Shown here piece after piece: positions 1-6,472 of a stretch of 11,982 nucleotides of DNA (position 1 is its first letter; each line of letters begins with the position of its first letter). The stretch spans positions 1 through 11,982 of the forward strand of contig MFMA01000027.1 of the NCBI GenBank assembly GCA_001783355.1. Direction: 5' to 3'. The notes beneath the pieces were generated by a model that was not told where the DNA came from, searched no databases, and saw only the letters and a list, made by a program, of their open reading frames with translations. The DNA comes from Candidatus Kaiserbacteria bacterium RIFCSPLOWO2_01_FULL_54_20 (GTDB lineage Bacteria; Patescibacteriota; Minisyncoccia; Phycocordibacterales; UBA2100). The translations under genes and the position numbers were made by a program.

Positions 1-534
1 GCACGCCAGCCAGATCTTATTGTGTCGGCCGGTCGGCTCGTTCCATGGAAGGGATTCCAGGACCTTATCGAGGTTGTTGGTAAGCACACAGAATGGAGGC
101 TCGATATCCTCGGCGACGGGCCGCAGCGCAAACTACTCGAGGAGCGTATCGGGAAGAGTGGCGCAGGAGACCGGATCACGCTTCACGGCAATGTACCCCA
201 TGAGGAAGCACGGCATGCCTTTGCGCAGGCGTCGGTCTTTGTCCTCAACTCGAGCTATGAAGGGCTATCACACACGCTGGTCGAGGCAATGGCAACGGGT
301 GCGCCTGTGGTCGCCACCCGCGTTGGAGGAAACCCGGAGGTCGTTCAGGACGGCATGAATGGAGTGCTTATTGGTGCGGGAGACAAGCAAGACCTCGAAA
401 GAGCACTCACAAGTCTTATGTCCAACGATTCTCTTCGCGAAAGGCTAGGAGCGGCGGCCGCTCAAAGAGCAAAGGATTTTTCAATAGATAAAACAGTTGA
501 GGCAACTGCCCGACTCATTAAAGGGTCCATTTGA
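1..534 (+). CDS. GT4 family glycosyltransferase, C-terminal part (5' end outside window)
   Basis: The reading frame is open from base 1 and ends at TGA 532-534, giving 177 residues of the C-terminal half of a GT-B fold retaining glycosyltransferase. The visible part starts at the beginning of the donor-binding domain, with SAGRLVPWKG followed by LDILGDGP. The EX7E donor-site motif is intact in SSYEGLSHTLVEAMATG and is followed by PVVATRVGGNPE, the typical GT4 nucleotide-sugar pocket. Such enzymes move a sugar from an NDP-sugar to a lipid-linked or growing glycan at the cytoplasmic membrane face. The GTG at position 22 lies inside the conserved strand, so it is not the true start. One base (535) separates the stop from the next gene's ATG at 536, which suggests one transcript. 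The donor and acceptor sugars cannot be predicted. Confidence 0.93.
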   Translation, partial: ARQPDLIVSAGRLVPWKGFQDLIEVVGKHTEWRLDILGDGPQRKLLEERIGKSGAGDRITLHGNVPHEEARHAFAQASVFVLNSSYEGLSHTLVEAMATGAPVVATRVGGNPEVVQDGMNGVLIGAGDKQDLERALTSLMSNDSLRERLGAAAAQRAKDFSIDKTVEATARLIKGSI

Positions 535-535
535 T

Positions 536-1609
536 ATGAATGTCTTACAGATAGGGTCCGACGTTAGTATCTTCCAGAGTCACTCTCCCGCACATGCGCG
601 TATCGGTGCATACGGTCGCATGTTTGGCGACTTGCACATGATCGTTTTTTCGTTGAAGAAACAACGACTGCCGAGAACGAGGATCGGGTTGGAGACGAAT
701 GTGTATCCCACGGCGTCCGTAAGTCGTTTTTTGTATATCATCGACGCCATACGTATTGCGCGGATCATCCCCGATATAGACGTAGTATCAGTGCAAGATC
801 CGTTCGAGATCGGTATTGCCGGATGGTTGATCGCGAGAATGAGAAAAATCCCGCTCCACGTCCAGGTACATACCGATTTTCTATCGGATGGATACAGTAA
901 ACACGCCCTCCTCAACAAAATTCGCGTCAAGATCGCGTCATTCATACTGCCTCGCGCCGCGCGAGTACGGGTTGTGTCAGAGAAGATCCGAAGTGGAATT
1001 GAGGAGCGTTACCATCTTCCAATACCTGTGACGATGTTGCCGATCTTTACTGATGTCGCTCGTTTTCGTGATAAGGAGACGGATCCAGCTCTTGCGCATC
1101 GGTTCCGGCATTTTTCTAAGAAATTACTCGTCGTCTCCCGACTCGAATCTGAGAAGAACGTCTCCGCAGCCATCGACGCTCTTAAAGCCGCTCCGCAGGA
1201 TGCATGCCTCATCATCTTGGGTGAAGGGAGTGAACGCATGAGACTTGAGAAACTTGCGCGTAAAAACGATCTCTCGTCGCGCGTATTTTTTGAAATGGGA
1301 GATCCGGCGGCCTACTATAAACTCGCAGACCTCCTTCTTGTGCCTTCGTTTTACGAAGGCTACGGCCTTGTGATCATTGAAGCACTTGCGGCGGGAAAGC
1401 CCGTGCTTTCGACCGATGTCGGCATTGCACGCGAGGCCGGGGCGATCGTTACGACCGAGGAGAAGTTCGCGGATGCGCTTGCCGATTGGTTCAAAAATGG
1501 TCCGCGTACTGGCGAGTTGAGAAACTACCCGTACGCGAAAGTTGAGGAGTACGTACACGCATATTGTAACGATATTATGGCTTGTACAAACGGTAAAAAA
1601 TTGCCATAA
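536..1609 (+). CDS. GT4 family glycosyltransferase
   Basis: This gene encodes 357 residues, a normal length for a GT4 enzyme. I chose the ATG at 536 because it gives the canonical N-terminal strand MNVLQIGSD and sits 1 base after the previous stop; the in-frame ATG at 497 would add a non-conserved overlap. The N-terminal acceptor domain contains VSVQDPFEIG (about 84-93) and HVQVHTDF (108-115). The C-terminal domain has VVSRLESEKN (199-208), LIILGEGSE (225-233) and an intact EX7E motif, E274 to E282, in PSFYEGYGLVIIEALAAG. It probably adds one sugar of the repeat unit in the cytoplasm from an NDP-sugar donor. A weak purine-rich AAAGGG precedes the start. Donor and linkage are unknown. Confidence 0.93.
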   Translation: MNVLQIGSDVSIFQSHSPAHARIGAYGRMFGDLHMIVFSLKKQRLPRTRIGLETNVYPTASVSRFLYIIDAIRIARIIPDIDVVSVQDPFEIGIAGWLIARMRKIPLHVQVHTDFLSDGYSKHALLNKIRVKIASFILPRAARVRVVSEKIRSGIEERYHLPIPVTMLPIFTDVARFRDKETDPALAHRFRHFSKKLLVVSRLESEKNVSAAIDALKAAPQDACLIILGEGSERMRLEKLARKNDLSSRVFFEMGDPAAYYKLADLLLVPSFYEGYGLVIIEALAAGKPVLSTDVGIAREAGAIVTTEEKFADALADWFKNGPRTGELRNYPYAKVEEYVHAYCNDIMACTNGKKLP

Positions 1610-1618
1610 TGCCGCCTC
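1602..1618 (+). promoter_or_regulatory. Candidate extended -10 promoter for the dehydrogenase gene
   Basis: TGC directly followed by CATAAT (1605-1610, five of six matches to TATAAT) forms a TGN-extended -10 element. A weak -35-like TTGTAC lies at 1582-1587, exactly 17 bases upstream. The expected transcription start is about base 1617, only 2 bases before the ATG at 1619, so the transcript would be practically leaderless. No Shine-Dalgarno sequence is present in the 9-base gap. The element overlaps the end of the upstream GT4 gene. This is a pattern call without experimental support. Confidence 0.4.
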
Positions 1619-2497
1619 ATGACTAAGAAAAAGACACCCATCGGCTTTGTCGGGCAGGGATACGTAGGCGGGAGTTATGCCAACAATTTCGAGAAGCGTG
1701 GCTACTCGGTCGTGCGATATTCCCTCGAAGAGCCGTACCGCGTGAATAAAGACAAGATACAAGATTGCGACGTCGTATTCGTTTGCGTGCCGACACCGAC
1801 GACCCCGAAGGGTTTTGACTCTTCTATCGTCGAAGAGGGTCTTGCGCTTGTCGGCAAGGGCAAGATTGCGGTAGTCAAGTCGACGCTCCAGCCGGGAACG
1901 ACGAAGCGCCTTCAAAAGAAATTCTCGCACCTCACCGTACTGTGCTCTCCCGAATTTTTGAGCGTTGCGAGCGCGCAGCTCGATGCCGACAGTCCGTTCT
2001 CGAATATCGTCGGGATGCCGGTCGATGACGAAAAACACCGTAAGGCGGCAAAACTTGTCCAATCGATACTTCCGACAGCCTCATTTTCGGATACCTGCTC
2101 AAGCGAGGAGGCGGAGCTCATAAAGTATGCACACAACTTCAGCGGCTACACGCAGATCCTCGCATTCAACATCGTCTACGATATGGCGAAGCATTTCGGA
2201 TGCAATTGGGAGAGCATAGAAAAAGCAATTCATGCCGACCCGCTGGTGCCAAATAGATACGCGCACCCCGTACACAAGGGCGGCCGCGGCGCGGGCGGAG
2301 CGTGCTTCATCAAGGATGTCGCATCCCTCGCCCGCTTGTACGAGAGCACGGTACGACACCCGAAGGGGATCGCGCTTCTTAAGGCGCTAGAGGACAAGAA
2401 TATCGCGCTTCTGCTTGGCTCAGGAAAAGATCATGACCTTCTGCAAGGTGTGTATGGTGAGAAAGAGCTGAAAAGGCGCTCGCGCGTCCGTCGCTGA
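1619..2497 (+). CDS. Short UDP-glucose/GDP-mannose dehydrogenase-like protein
   Basis: This is a 292-residue member of the NAD-dependent sugar-nucleotide 6-dehydrogenase family, which oxidises UDP-glucose, GDP-mannose or similar to the uronic acid in two steps. The Rossmann motif GQGYVGG is at about 12-18, VCVPTPTTP at 55-63, STLQPGTT at 88-95 and SPEFLSVAS at 110-118, with E112 matching the conserved glutamate. IKYAHNF (168-174) holds the expected catalytic lysine K169. GGRGAGGACFIKD (221-233) matches the active-site signature GGxCFPKD, with nucleophile C229; the usual proline is isoleucine. The protein ends about 60 residues after this cysteine, so the C-terminal UDP-binding domain of the usual 390-450 residue enzymes is missing. 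The catalytic residues look intact, so I call it a shortened form rather than a pseudogene. Its substrate is uncertain. Confidence 0.85.
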   Translation: MTKKKTPIGFVGQGYVGGSYANNFEKRGYSVVRYSLEEPYRVNKDKIQDCDVVFVCVPTPTTPKGFDSSIVEEGLALVGKGKIAVVKSTLQPGTTKRLQKKFSHLTVLCSPEFLSVASAQLDADSPFSNIVGMPVDDEKHRKAAKLVQSILPTASFSDTCSSEEAELIKYAHNFSGYTQILAFNIVYDMAKHFGCNWESIEKAIHADPLVPNRYAHPVHKGGRGAGGACFIKDVASLARLYESTVRHPKGIALLKALEDKNIALLLGSGKDHDLLQGVYGEKELKRRSRVRR

Positions 2498-2502
2498 ACG
2501 CG

Positions 2503-2517
2503 TGAGATACTAAGCAG
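2503..2517 (+). promoter_or_regulatory. Candidate extended -10 promoter before the third GT4 gene
   Basis: TGA followed by GATACT (2506-2511) resembles a TGN-extended -10 box. The ATG at 2518 follows after 6 bases, so a transcript starting at the usual distance would begin at the start codon itself. I see no -35 match at 17 bases and no Shine-Dalgarno sequence in the 20-base intergenic gap. The call rests on its similarity in sequence and spacing to the elements before 1619 and 10890. Confidence 0.33.
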
Positions 2518-3540
2518 ATGCGACTTCTCATTTGCACGCAAGCCGTCGACAGGAACGACCCCGCTCTTGGGTTCTTCCATCAGTGGCTGCAGGAATTCGC
2601 GCGGCACTTCGAGCGGATCCATGTGGTTTGTCTTAAGGAGGGAGAACACGCCCTTCCTGCGAACGTGTTCGTTCACTCACTCGGAAAAGAAAAAGGGCGC
2701 TCTCTTATTAAATATACGTTCTATTTCTACTCGTATATATGGAGTTTCCGCAAAGACTACGATGCGGTATTCGTTCACATGAACCAGGAATACGTGCTGC
2801 TCGCCTTTAAACTCTGGTGGGTTCTCCGTAAACGTATTGTTCTTTGGCGTAATCATAAAAATGGTTCGCTCTTGACACTGATAGCGGCCTTTCTTTCGCA
2901 TACGGTATGCCATACCTCGCCCGTAGCGTATGTTGCAGGTTTTAGAAATGCGGTCCGGATGCCGATCGGCATCGACACGGATGTTTTCAAACCGAACGGA
3001 AACGCTGATCCGTCCTCGATATTATTTCTCGGAAGACTTGATCCCGTGAAGCGGCCGGAAATGCTTCTGCAAGCTCTCGAGATCCTAATGAAGAAGGGTG
3101 TTGTGTTCACAGCTGACATCGTCGGGGACCCGACTCCGGGTCGTGAGGCGTTCGCACGTGAATTAAAGGAACGGTACTCTTCGATGCCGAACGTTGCATT
3201 CAAACCCGCCATCCGTAACGACAGGGCCGTAGTGGCTTATATTTCCCACGGAACATATGTGAATCTCACGCCGTCGGGGAGTTTCGACAAGACTATTGGG
3301 GAAGCGATGGCGTGCGGCTGTGTTGTGGTTGCGGCTAATGATGTGTTACGCGGTGTTCTGCCGGAGGAACTTTTGGTTGATCCAGAAAGCGCGCAATCCG
3401 TGGCGCGGGGCATTGAAGAAGCGCTAGGGATGGACGAAGCCTCTCGCGAGCACCTGCGGGCACGTGCACGGGAATACGTAGAACGCGAACACTCGCTTTC
3501 ACTCCTCGCATCAAAACTTGCCGCGTTGTATAAGTCATGA
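2518..3540 (+). CDS. GT4 family glycosyltransferase with altered EX7E motif
   Basis: This 340-residue GT-B glycosyltransferase starts at ATG 2518 with the strand MRLLICTQAV. The N-terminal domain includes HMNQEYVLLA (87-96) and LWRNHKNGS (109-117), and the linker has MPIGIDTDVFKP (148-159), the common GT4 domain junction. ILFLGRLDPVKRPE (168-181) opens the donor domain. In the donor motif, TPSGSFDKTIGEAMACG, the second glutamate (E262) is kept, but the first position of EX7E is glycine (G254). Variants with this serine/aspartate-rich loop occur in some GT4 subfamilies, so activity is still likely. It probably transfers one sugar of the glycan repeat. The next gene begins inside its stop codon (ATGA, 3537-3540), which indicates translational coupling. 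Confidence 0.9.
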   Translation: MRLLICTQAVDRNDPALGFFHQWLQEFARHFERIHVVCLKEGEHALPANVFVHSLGKEKGRSLIKYTFYFYSYIWSFRKDYDAVFVHMNQEYVLLAFKLWWVLRKRIVLWRNHKNGSLLTLIAAFLSHTVCHTSPVAYVAGFRNAVRMPIGIDTDVFKPNGNADPSSILFLGRLDPVKRPEMLLQALEILMKKGVVFTADIVGDPTPGREAFARELKERYSSMPNVAFKPAIRNDRAVVAYISHGTYVNLTPSGSFDKTIGEAMACGCVVVAANDVLRGVLPEELLVDPESAQSVARGIEEALGMDEASREHLRARAREYVEREHSLSLLASKLAALYKS

Positions 3541-4325
3541 CTATGGCCCTGCGCTCTTTGCTGAAGGAAATTATCGTTCGCGCACTGTCGTTGGTACCCG
3601 CACGCCTCAGCGCACTTTCCATCCTCATGTACCACTCCGTCTCCGATTCAAGCGCTTTTTTCTCTGTTGCGCCGAAAGAATTCGAGCGACAGATGCGCTA
3701 CATCCACGACTCCGGTTTGACGACGGTTTTTTCTTCCGAGATCAGTCAGTGTATGACGAACGGGAAATTGGCCAACACAGTATGCGTCACGTTCGATGAC
3801 GGCTACGAAGACGTCTACACGCACGCGTTCCCCGTCTTCAAGCAATTTGGAATAAAAGCAACGGTGTTTCTAATTACGAGCGAAATAGGCGGTTCGTACA
3901 CCAATAGCGAGGGGAGTACGTTCCCGCTTCTTTCGGAGAGGCAGATAGCCGAAATGCAGGGGAGCGGGCTCGTCGAGTTCATGCCGCACGGACACACGCA
4001 TAAGAAACTTCACCAATTACCGGAAGGCGAACAGCGAAACGAGATACAGCTTTCTTCGGATATCGTAGAAAGACTCACCGGTTCAAAGCCGCGAGTTTTC
4101 GCGTATCCGAGAGGGCGAACGACTCCGGCGATAGGAGCGCTGCTCAAGGAGTACGGGTATGCGCTCGCGCTCGGCGTTGTGCCCGGCCTCGTGCGGCCGG
4201 ATTCGGACCCATACAATATACCGAGGAACGCTGTCGATAAAAACGTGGGTTTTGCGGAATTCAAACTCAAATTGTCTGACAACCTGGAGCGCTACCTATC
4301 GTTAGTTCGGATTTTTTCGGTATGA
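3537..4325 (+). CDS. Polysaccharide deacetylase (NodB homology, CE4)
   Basis: This 262-residue protein has a NodB/CE4 metal-dependent deacetylase domain, which removes N- or O-acetyl groups from glycans. The CE4 motifs are all visible: VTFDDGYED (84-92) with catalytic base D87 and metal ligand D88; PHGHTHKKL (150-158), where H151 and H155 fit the HxxxH metal ligands; and FAYPRGR (188-194), equivalent to the usual AYPxG. LSILMYHSVSD (27-37) is the common lead-in strand. The first 25 residues are moderately hydrophobic (LLKEIIVRALSLVPARL) but give no clear signal peptide; they may associate with the membrane. I prefer ATG 3537, which forms an ATGA overlap with the preceding GT4, over ATG 3543. 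It lies between glycosyltransferases and probably edits a lipid-linked sugar or the polymer. Confidence 0.92.
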   Translation: MTMALRSLLKEIIVRALSLVPARLSALSILMYHSVSDSSAFFSVAPKEFERQMRYIHDSGLTTVFSSEISQCMTNGKLANTVCVTFDDGYEDVYTHAFPVFKQFGIKATVFLITSEIGGSYTNSEGSTFPLLSERQIAEMQGSGLVEFMPHGHTHKKLHQLPEGEQRNEIQLSSDIVERLTGSKPRVFAYPRGRTTPAIGALLKEYGYALALGVVPGLVRPDSDPYNIPRNAVDKNVGFAEFKLKLSDNLERYLSLVRIFSV

Positions 4326-5458
4326 AGATCCTCTACATAGCCCCCATACGTCTGCCTACGGAAAAAGCGCATGGCATCCAAATAATGGAAACATGTGCGG
4401 CTTTGTCACGTGCCGGAGCGGATGTGGAGCTTTTGGTTACCGATAGAAAAACTCCCATCAAAGACGACGCGTTCGATTTCTATAATATAAAAACGAGATT
4501 CAACATAACGCGGCTCCATACCCCGGATACGGTTTCGTATGGCCGTCTCGGGTATCTTTTCTACGTTATCTTTTTCGGGATACGTGCCGCTCTGTATGCG
4601 CGCCGCGCCCGATCGGATGTGGTGTACACGCGCGATCCGGTCACATTTTGCATATTCAGCATCGTCGGCATCCGGCCGCTTGTTTGGGAAGTTCACACAG
4701 CGCACCCGGGAGTGCCGCGAGCTATCGTTCGTACCGCGCTCGGCATTGTTCCCATCACGCGAGGGCTCGCCGCCTGGTATGGGGCTCGTGGAGTGCCCGC
4801 GGACTCCTTGCACGTGGCACCCGATGCCGTCGATCTTCAGGCGTTCTCAAAGGTCGATCGCGTAGCGGCGCGTACTTCTTTAAGGTCACGGCTTGGCATG
4901 TCGCCTGGAGGCAAAATAGCGCTGTACGTGGGCAGTTTTGGCCTCTACGCATGGAAAGGTGTCGATATAGCGCAGAAAGCGGCCGAATTTCTTCCCGAAG
5001 TTACCTGGCTTTTTGTGGGCGGTTCGGCAAAGGAGTGCGATGAGCTTACGCACGCAGCTACTCCCAATGTACGGACTCTGTCCCGTGCCGGAAGAGGTGA
5101 AATACCGATGCTTCTCTCCGGAGCCGATGTTCTGCTCCTGCCGAATAAAAGCGGTGATCCTGCCTCCGAGCGCGACACCTCACCGATGAAACTTTTTGAA
5201 TACATGGCATCCGGCGTTCCTATCGTCGCTTCTGACATATCAAGCTTGAGGGAGGTATTGGACGAGGACACGGCGTTCCTTGTGCCACCCAACGAGCCCC
5301 AAGCACTTGCGGGTGGCGTACGCCGCGCACTTGCCGAAGTCTCTGAAGCTTCAGCAAAGGCCGGTCGCGCGCAGAGCGCCGCAGCTTCATATACGTGGGA
5401 CAAACGCGCAGAGAATCTGCTCGCGTTCCTGCAACGTCGCCTTGCGATGCGCTCATGA
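4322..5458 (+). CDS. GT4 family glycosyltransferase
   Basis: This gene encodes 378 residues of a GT-B glycosyltransferase. It starts at ATG 4322, overlapping the deacetylase stop as ATGA, with N-terminal strand MKILYIAPIRLP. HGIQIMETCAAL (17-28) is the typical N-terminal helix of NDP-sugar-dependent GT4 enzymes, and VYTRDP (101-106) and WEVHTAHP (122-129) belong to the acceptor domain. The donor domain opens with ALYVGSFGLYAWKG (200-213). The donor motif is ERDTSPMKLFEYMASGVPIV; E293 is kept, while the position 8 residues upstream is aspartate (D285), as in related SPMKLFEYMA enzymes. The coding region is visibly GC-rich around 4590-4860. It presumably adds a sugar to the same glycan as its neighbours; the donor is unknown. 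Confidence 0.92.
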   Translation: MKILYIAPIRLPTEKAHGIQIMETCAALSRAGADVELLVTDRKTPIKDDAFDFYNIKTRFNITRLHTPDTVSYGRLGYLFYVIFFGIRAALYARRARSDVVYTRDPVTFCIFSIVGIRPLVWEVHTAHPGVPRAIVRTALGIVPITRGLAAWYGARGVPADSLHVAPDAVDLQAFSKVDRVAARTSLRSRLGMSPGGKIALYVGSFGLYAWKGVDIAQKAAEFLPEVTWLFVGGSAKECDELTHAATPNVRTLSRAGRGEIPMLLSGADVLLLPNKSGDPASERDTSPMKLFEYMASGVPIVASDISSLREVLDEDTAFLVPPNEPQALAGGVRRALAEVSEASAKAGRAQSAAASYTWDKRAENLLAFLQRRLAMRS

Positions 5459-6255
5459 GCTACTTCAAGCGATTGACCGCGCTTTTCCGCGTCATGCACA
5501 CAATTTCCGCGGTCTATTGTCCCGGTTCAAAAATACTCCTGTGGTCCAAGATGGTACTAACAGTGCTGCAGCCGCGATTGCCGCGCTCCCTGCGAACACA
5601 GCAAAAACTCGAACTTTCGTTCGAAGGAAAGTCTTTCGGTCTGTGGATGGAAGACCGTACCGGCCTCGCGGCATTTGAAGAAGTTTTTATTCGAGGAGAA
5701 TACTCTGTCGACGTTCGCGAGCCGCGTACCATTCTCGACGCTGGTGCCAATATCGGGGTCGCAAGCGTGTATTTTTGCCTGCGGTATCCGAATGCGCGGC
5801 TTTATGCCGTAGAGCCTAACCCGAACGTCCTTGAGACCTTACAGCGGAATCTCAAGGCGTTCCCGCGTGCGAGCGTTCACCAATGTGCATTTAGCGATAA
5901 AGACGGAACGGTCGATCTACATGTACATCCGACGAGCAGTATCGCATCGTCTCTCTATACGCGGACGAAAGGGGAGCGCATCATATCTGTGCCGTCGAAA
6001 ACGTTCGACACGTTCAGGAATGAGCAGGGAATAAGCGCCGTAGACCTGTTTAAATTCGATATCGAGGGTGCCGAGGACAAAATGCTTCGCGCTATCAAAG
6101 ACAAAAACGTAGTGTACTGCTACGTCGGCGAGATACATCCCGATCTCATGGAGGCATCTCTCGAAGATATCAAATCACTTTTCAGAGAATTCACGGTCAC
6201 GACCGAACCCATCGGCTCAAAGCGTTATCTGCTCCGAGCATTAGTGCAATACTGA
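5455..6255 (+). CDS. FkbM family SAM-dependent methyltransferase
   Basis: This gene encodes 266 residues of a class I SAM-dependent methyltransferase of the FkbM family, which usually O-methylates sugars or polyketide-linked groups. The ATG at 5455 forms an ATGA overlap with the preceding GT4 stop; the in-frame ATG at 5395 lies well inside that gene and was not chosen. SAM motif I is ILDAGANIGVAS (93-104), followed by AVEPNP (118-123), whose acidic E120 should bind the SAM ribose. LFKFDIEGAE (198-207) is the FkbM hallmark. EDRTGLAAFEEVFIRGEY (66-83) matches the region that typically precedes motif I. It is the last gene of the plus-strand run and probably caps or decorates the glycan by sugar O-methylation. 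The acceptor position is not predictable. Confidence 0.92.
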   Translation: MSYFKRLTALFRVMHTISAVYCPGSKILLWSKMVLTVLQPRLPRSLRTQQKLELSFEGKSFGLWMEDRTGLAAFEEVFIRGEYSVDVREPRTILDAGANIGVASVYFCLRYPNARLYAVEPNPNVLETLQRNLKAFPRASVHQCAFSDKDGTVDLHVHPTSSIASSLYTRTKGERIISVPSKTFDTFRNEQGISAVDLFKFDIEGAEDKMLRAIKDKNVVYCYVGEIHPDLMEASLEDIKSLFREFTVTTEPIGSKRYLLRALVQY

Positions 6256-6289
6256 ACAACAGTTGGAGCCCTCGCGCACATTATCCCAC
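6256..6289. other. Short non-coding stretch after the FkbM gene
   Basis: These 34 bases lie between the FkbM stop codon and the first direct repeat. I see no GC-rich hairpin followed by a T-run, so there is no recognisable intrinsic terminator for the seven-gene plus-strand run. Confidence 0.5.
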
Positions 6290-6345
6290 GAAAAATATTA
6301 GACAATGAAATATGTATTTATGTGGTGTCAGACCCCAATTGCAAT
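6290..6345. repeat. 56-base direct repeat, copy 1
   Basis: This unit begins GAAAAATATTAGACAATG and ends GTGTCAGACCCCAATTGCAAT. It is repeated in tandem immediately afterwards; the only difference over the shared 54 bases is T6315 against C6371. The core GGTGTCAGACCCC (reverse complement GGGGTCTGACACC) resembles recurring short repeats found near REP-associated tyrosine transposases (IS200/IS605-like TnpA_REP) in many environmental bacteria. That link is from memory of the motif and is not verified here. No transposase gene is present in the window. Confidence 0.8.
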
Positions 6346-6399
6346 GAAAAATATTAGACAATGAAATATGCATTTATGTGGTGTCAGACCCCAATTGCA
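6346..6399. repeat. 56-base direct repeat, copy 2 (54 bases present)
   Basis: This second tandem copy is identical to copy 1 except C6371, and it lacks the last two bases (AT). The near identity suggests a recent duplication or active homogenisation. The interrupted palindrome GG-t-GTC-A-GAC-c-CC sits at 6380-6392. Confidence 0.8.
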
Positions 6400-6414
6400 C
6401 AGACCCCAATTGCA
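6400..6414. repeat. Partial third repeat copy (15 bases)
   Basis: CAGACCCCAATTGCA repeats the last 15 bases of the unit directly after copy 2 (6385-6399), making a short 15-base tandem. It looks like slippage or an incomplete extra unit. Confidence 0.75.
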
Positions 6415-6439
6415 CGCACATGCAAATTCGACGGCACAA

Positions 6440-6472
6440 GTTATTAAATAATTTATTAGTAGCAGTCATCAT
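6440..6472 (+). promoter_or_regulatory. AT-rich leader of the orphan membrane gene
   Basis: The stretch 6441-6458 is almost pure A/T and includes AATAAT (6447-6452), a five-of-six match to a -10 box lying 20 bases before the start codon. No good -35 partner and no Shine-Dalgarno sequence is visible. A perfect 12-base palindrome, CATCATATGATG (6467-6478), spans the start codon. Whether either element is functional is unknown. Confidence 0.25.

Noticed and set aside
1574..1610. Inverted repeat ATTATGGC (1574-1581) and GCCATAAT (1603-1610), overlapping the candidate promoter, as an operator or hairpin
   Set aside because: An 8-base match with a 21-base loop is expected a few times by chance in 12 kb, there is no T-run, and the left arm is coding sequence of the GT4 gene.
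1124..2062. Long minus-strand frame of 312 codons
   Set aside because: It is antisense to two well-supported genes (GT4 and the dehydrogenase) with clear family motifs, and its translation shows no recognisable domain.
1619..2497. Dehydrogenase as a frameshifted pseudogene
   Set aside because: All catalytic motifs are in one frame and the following 20-base gap and next gene leave no remnant of a C-terminal domain in another frame.
6290..6414. CRISPR array
   Set aside because: The repeats are directly adjacent with no unique spacers, the unit is 56 bases and no cas gene is present.
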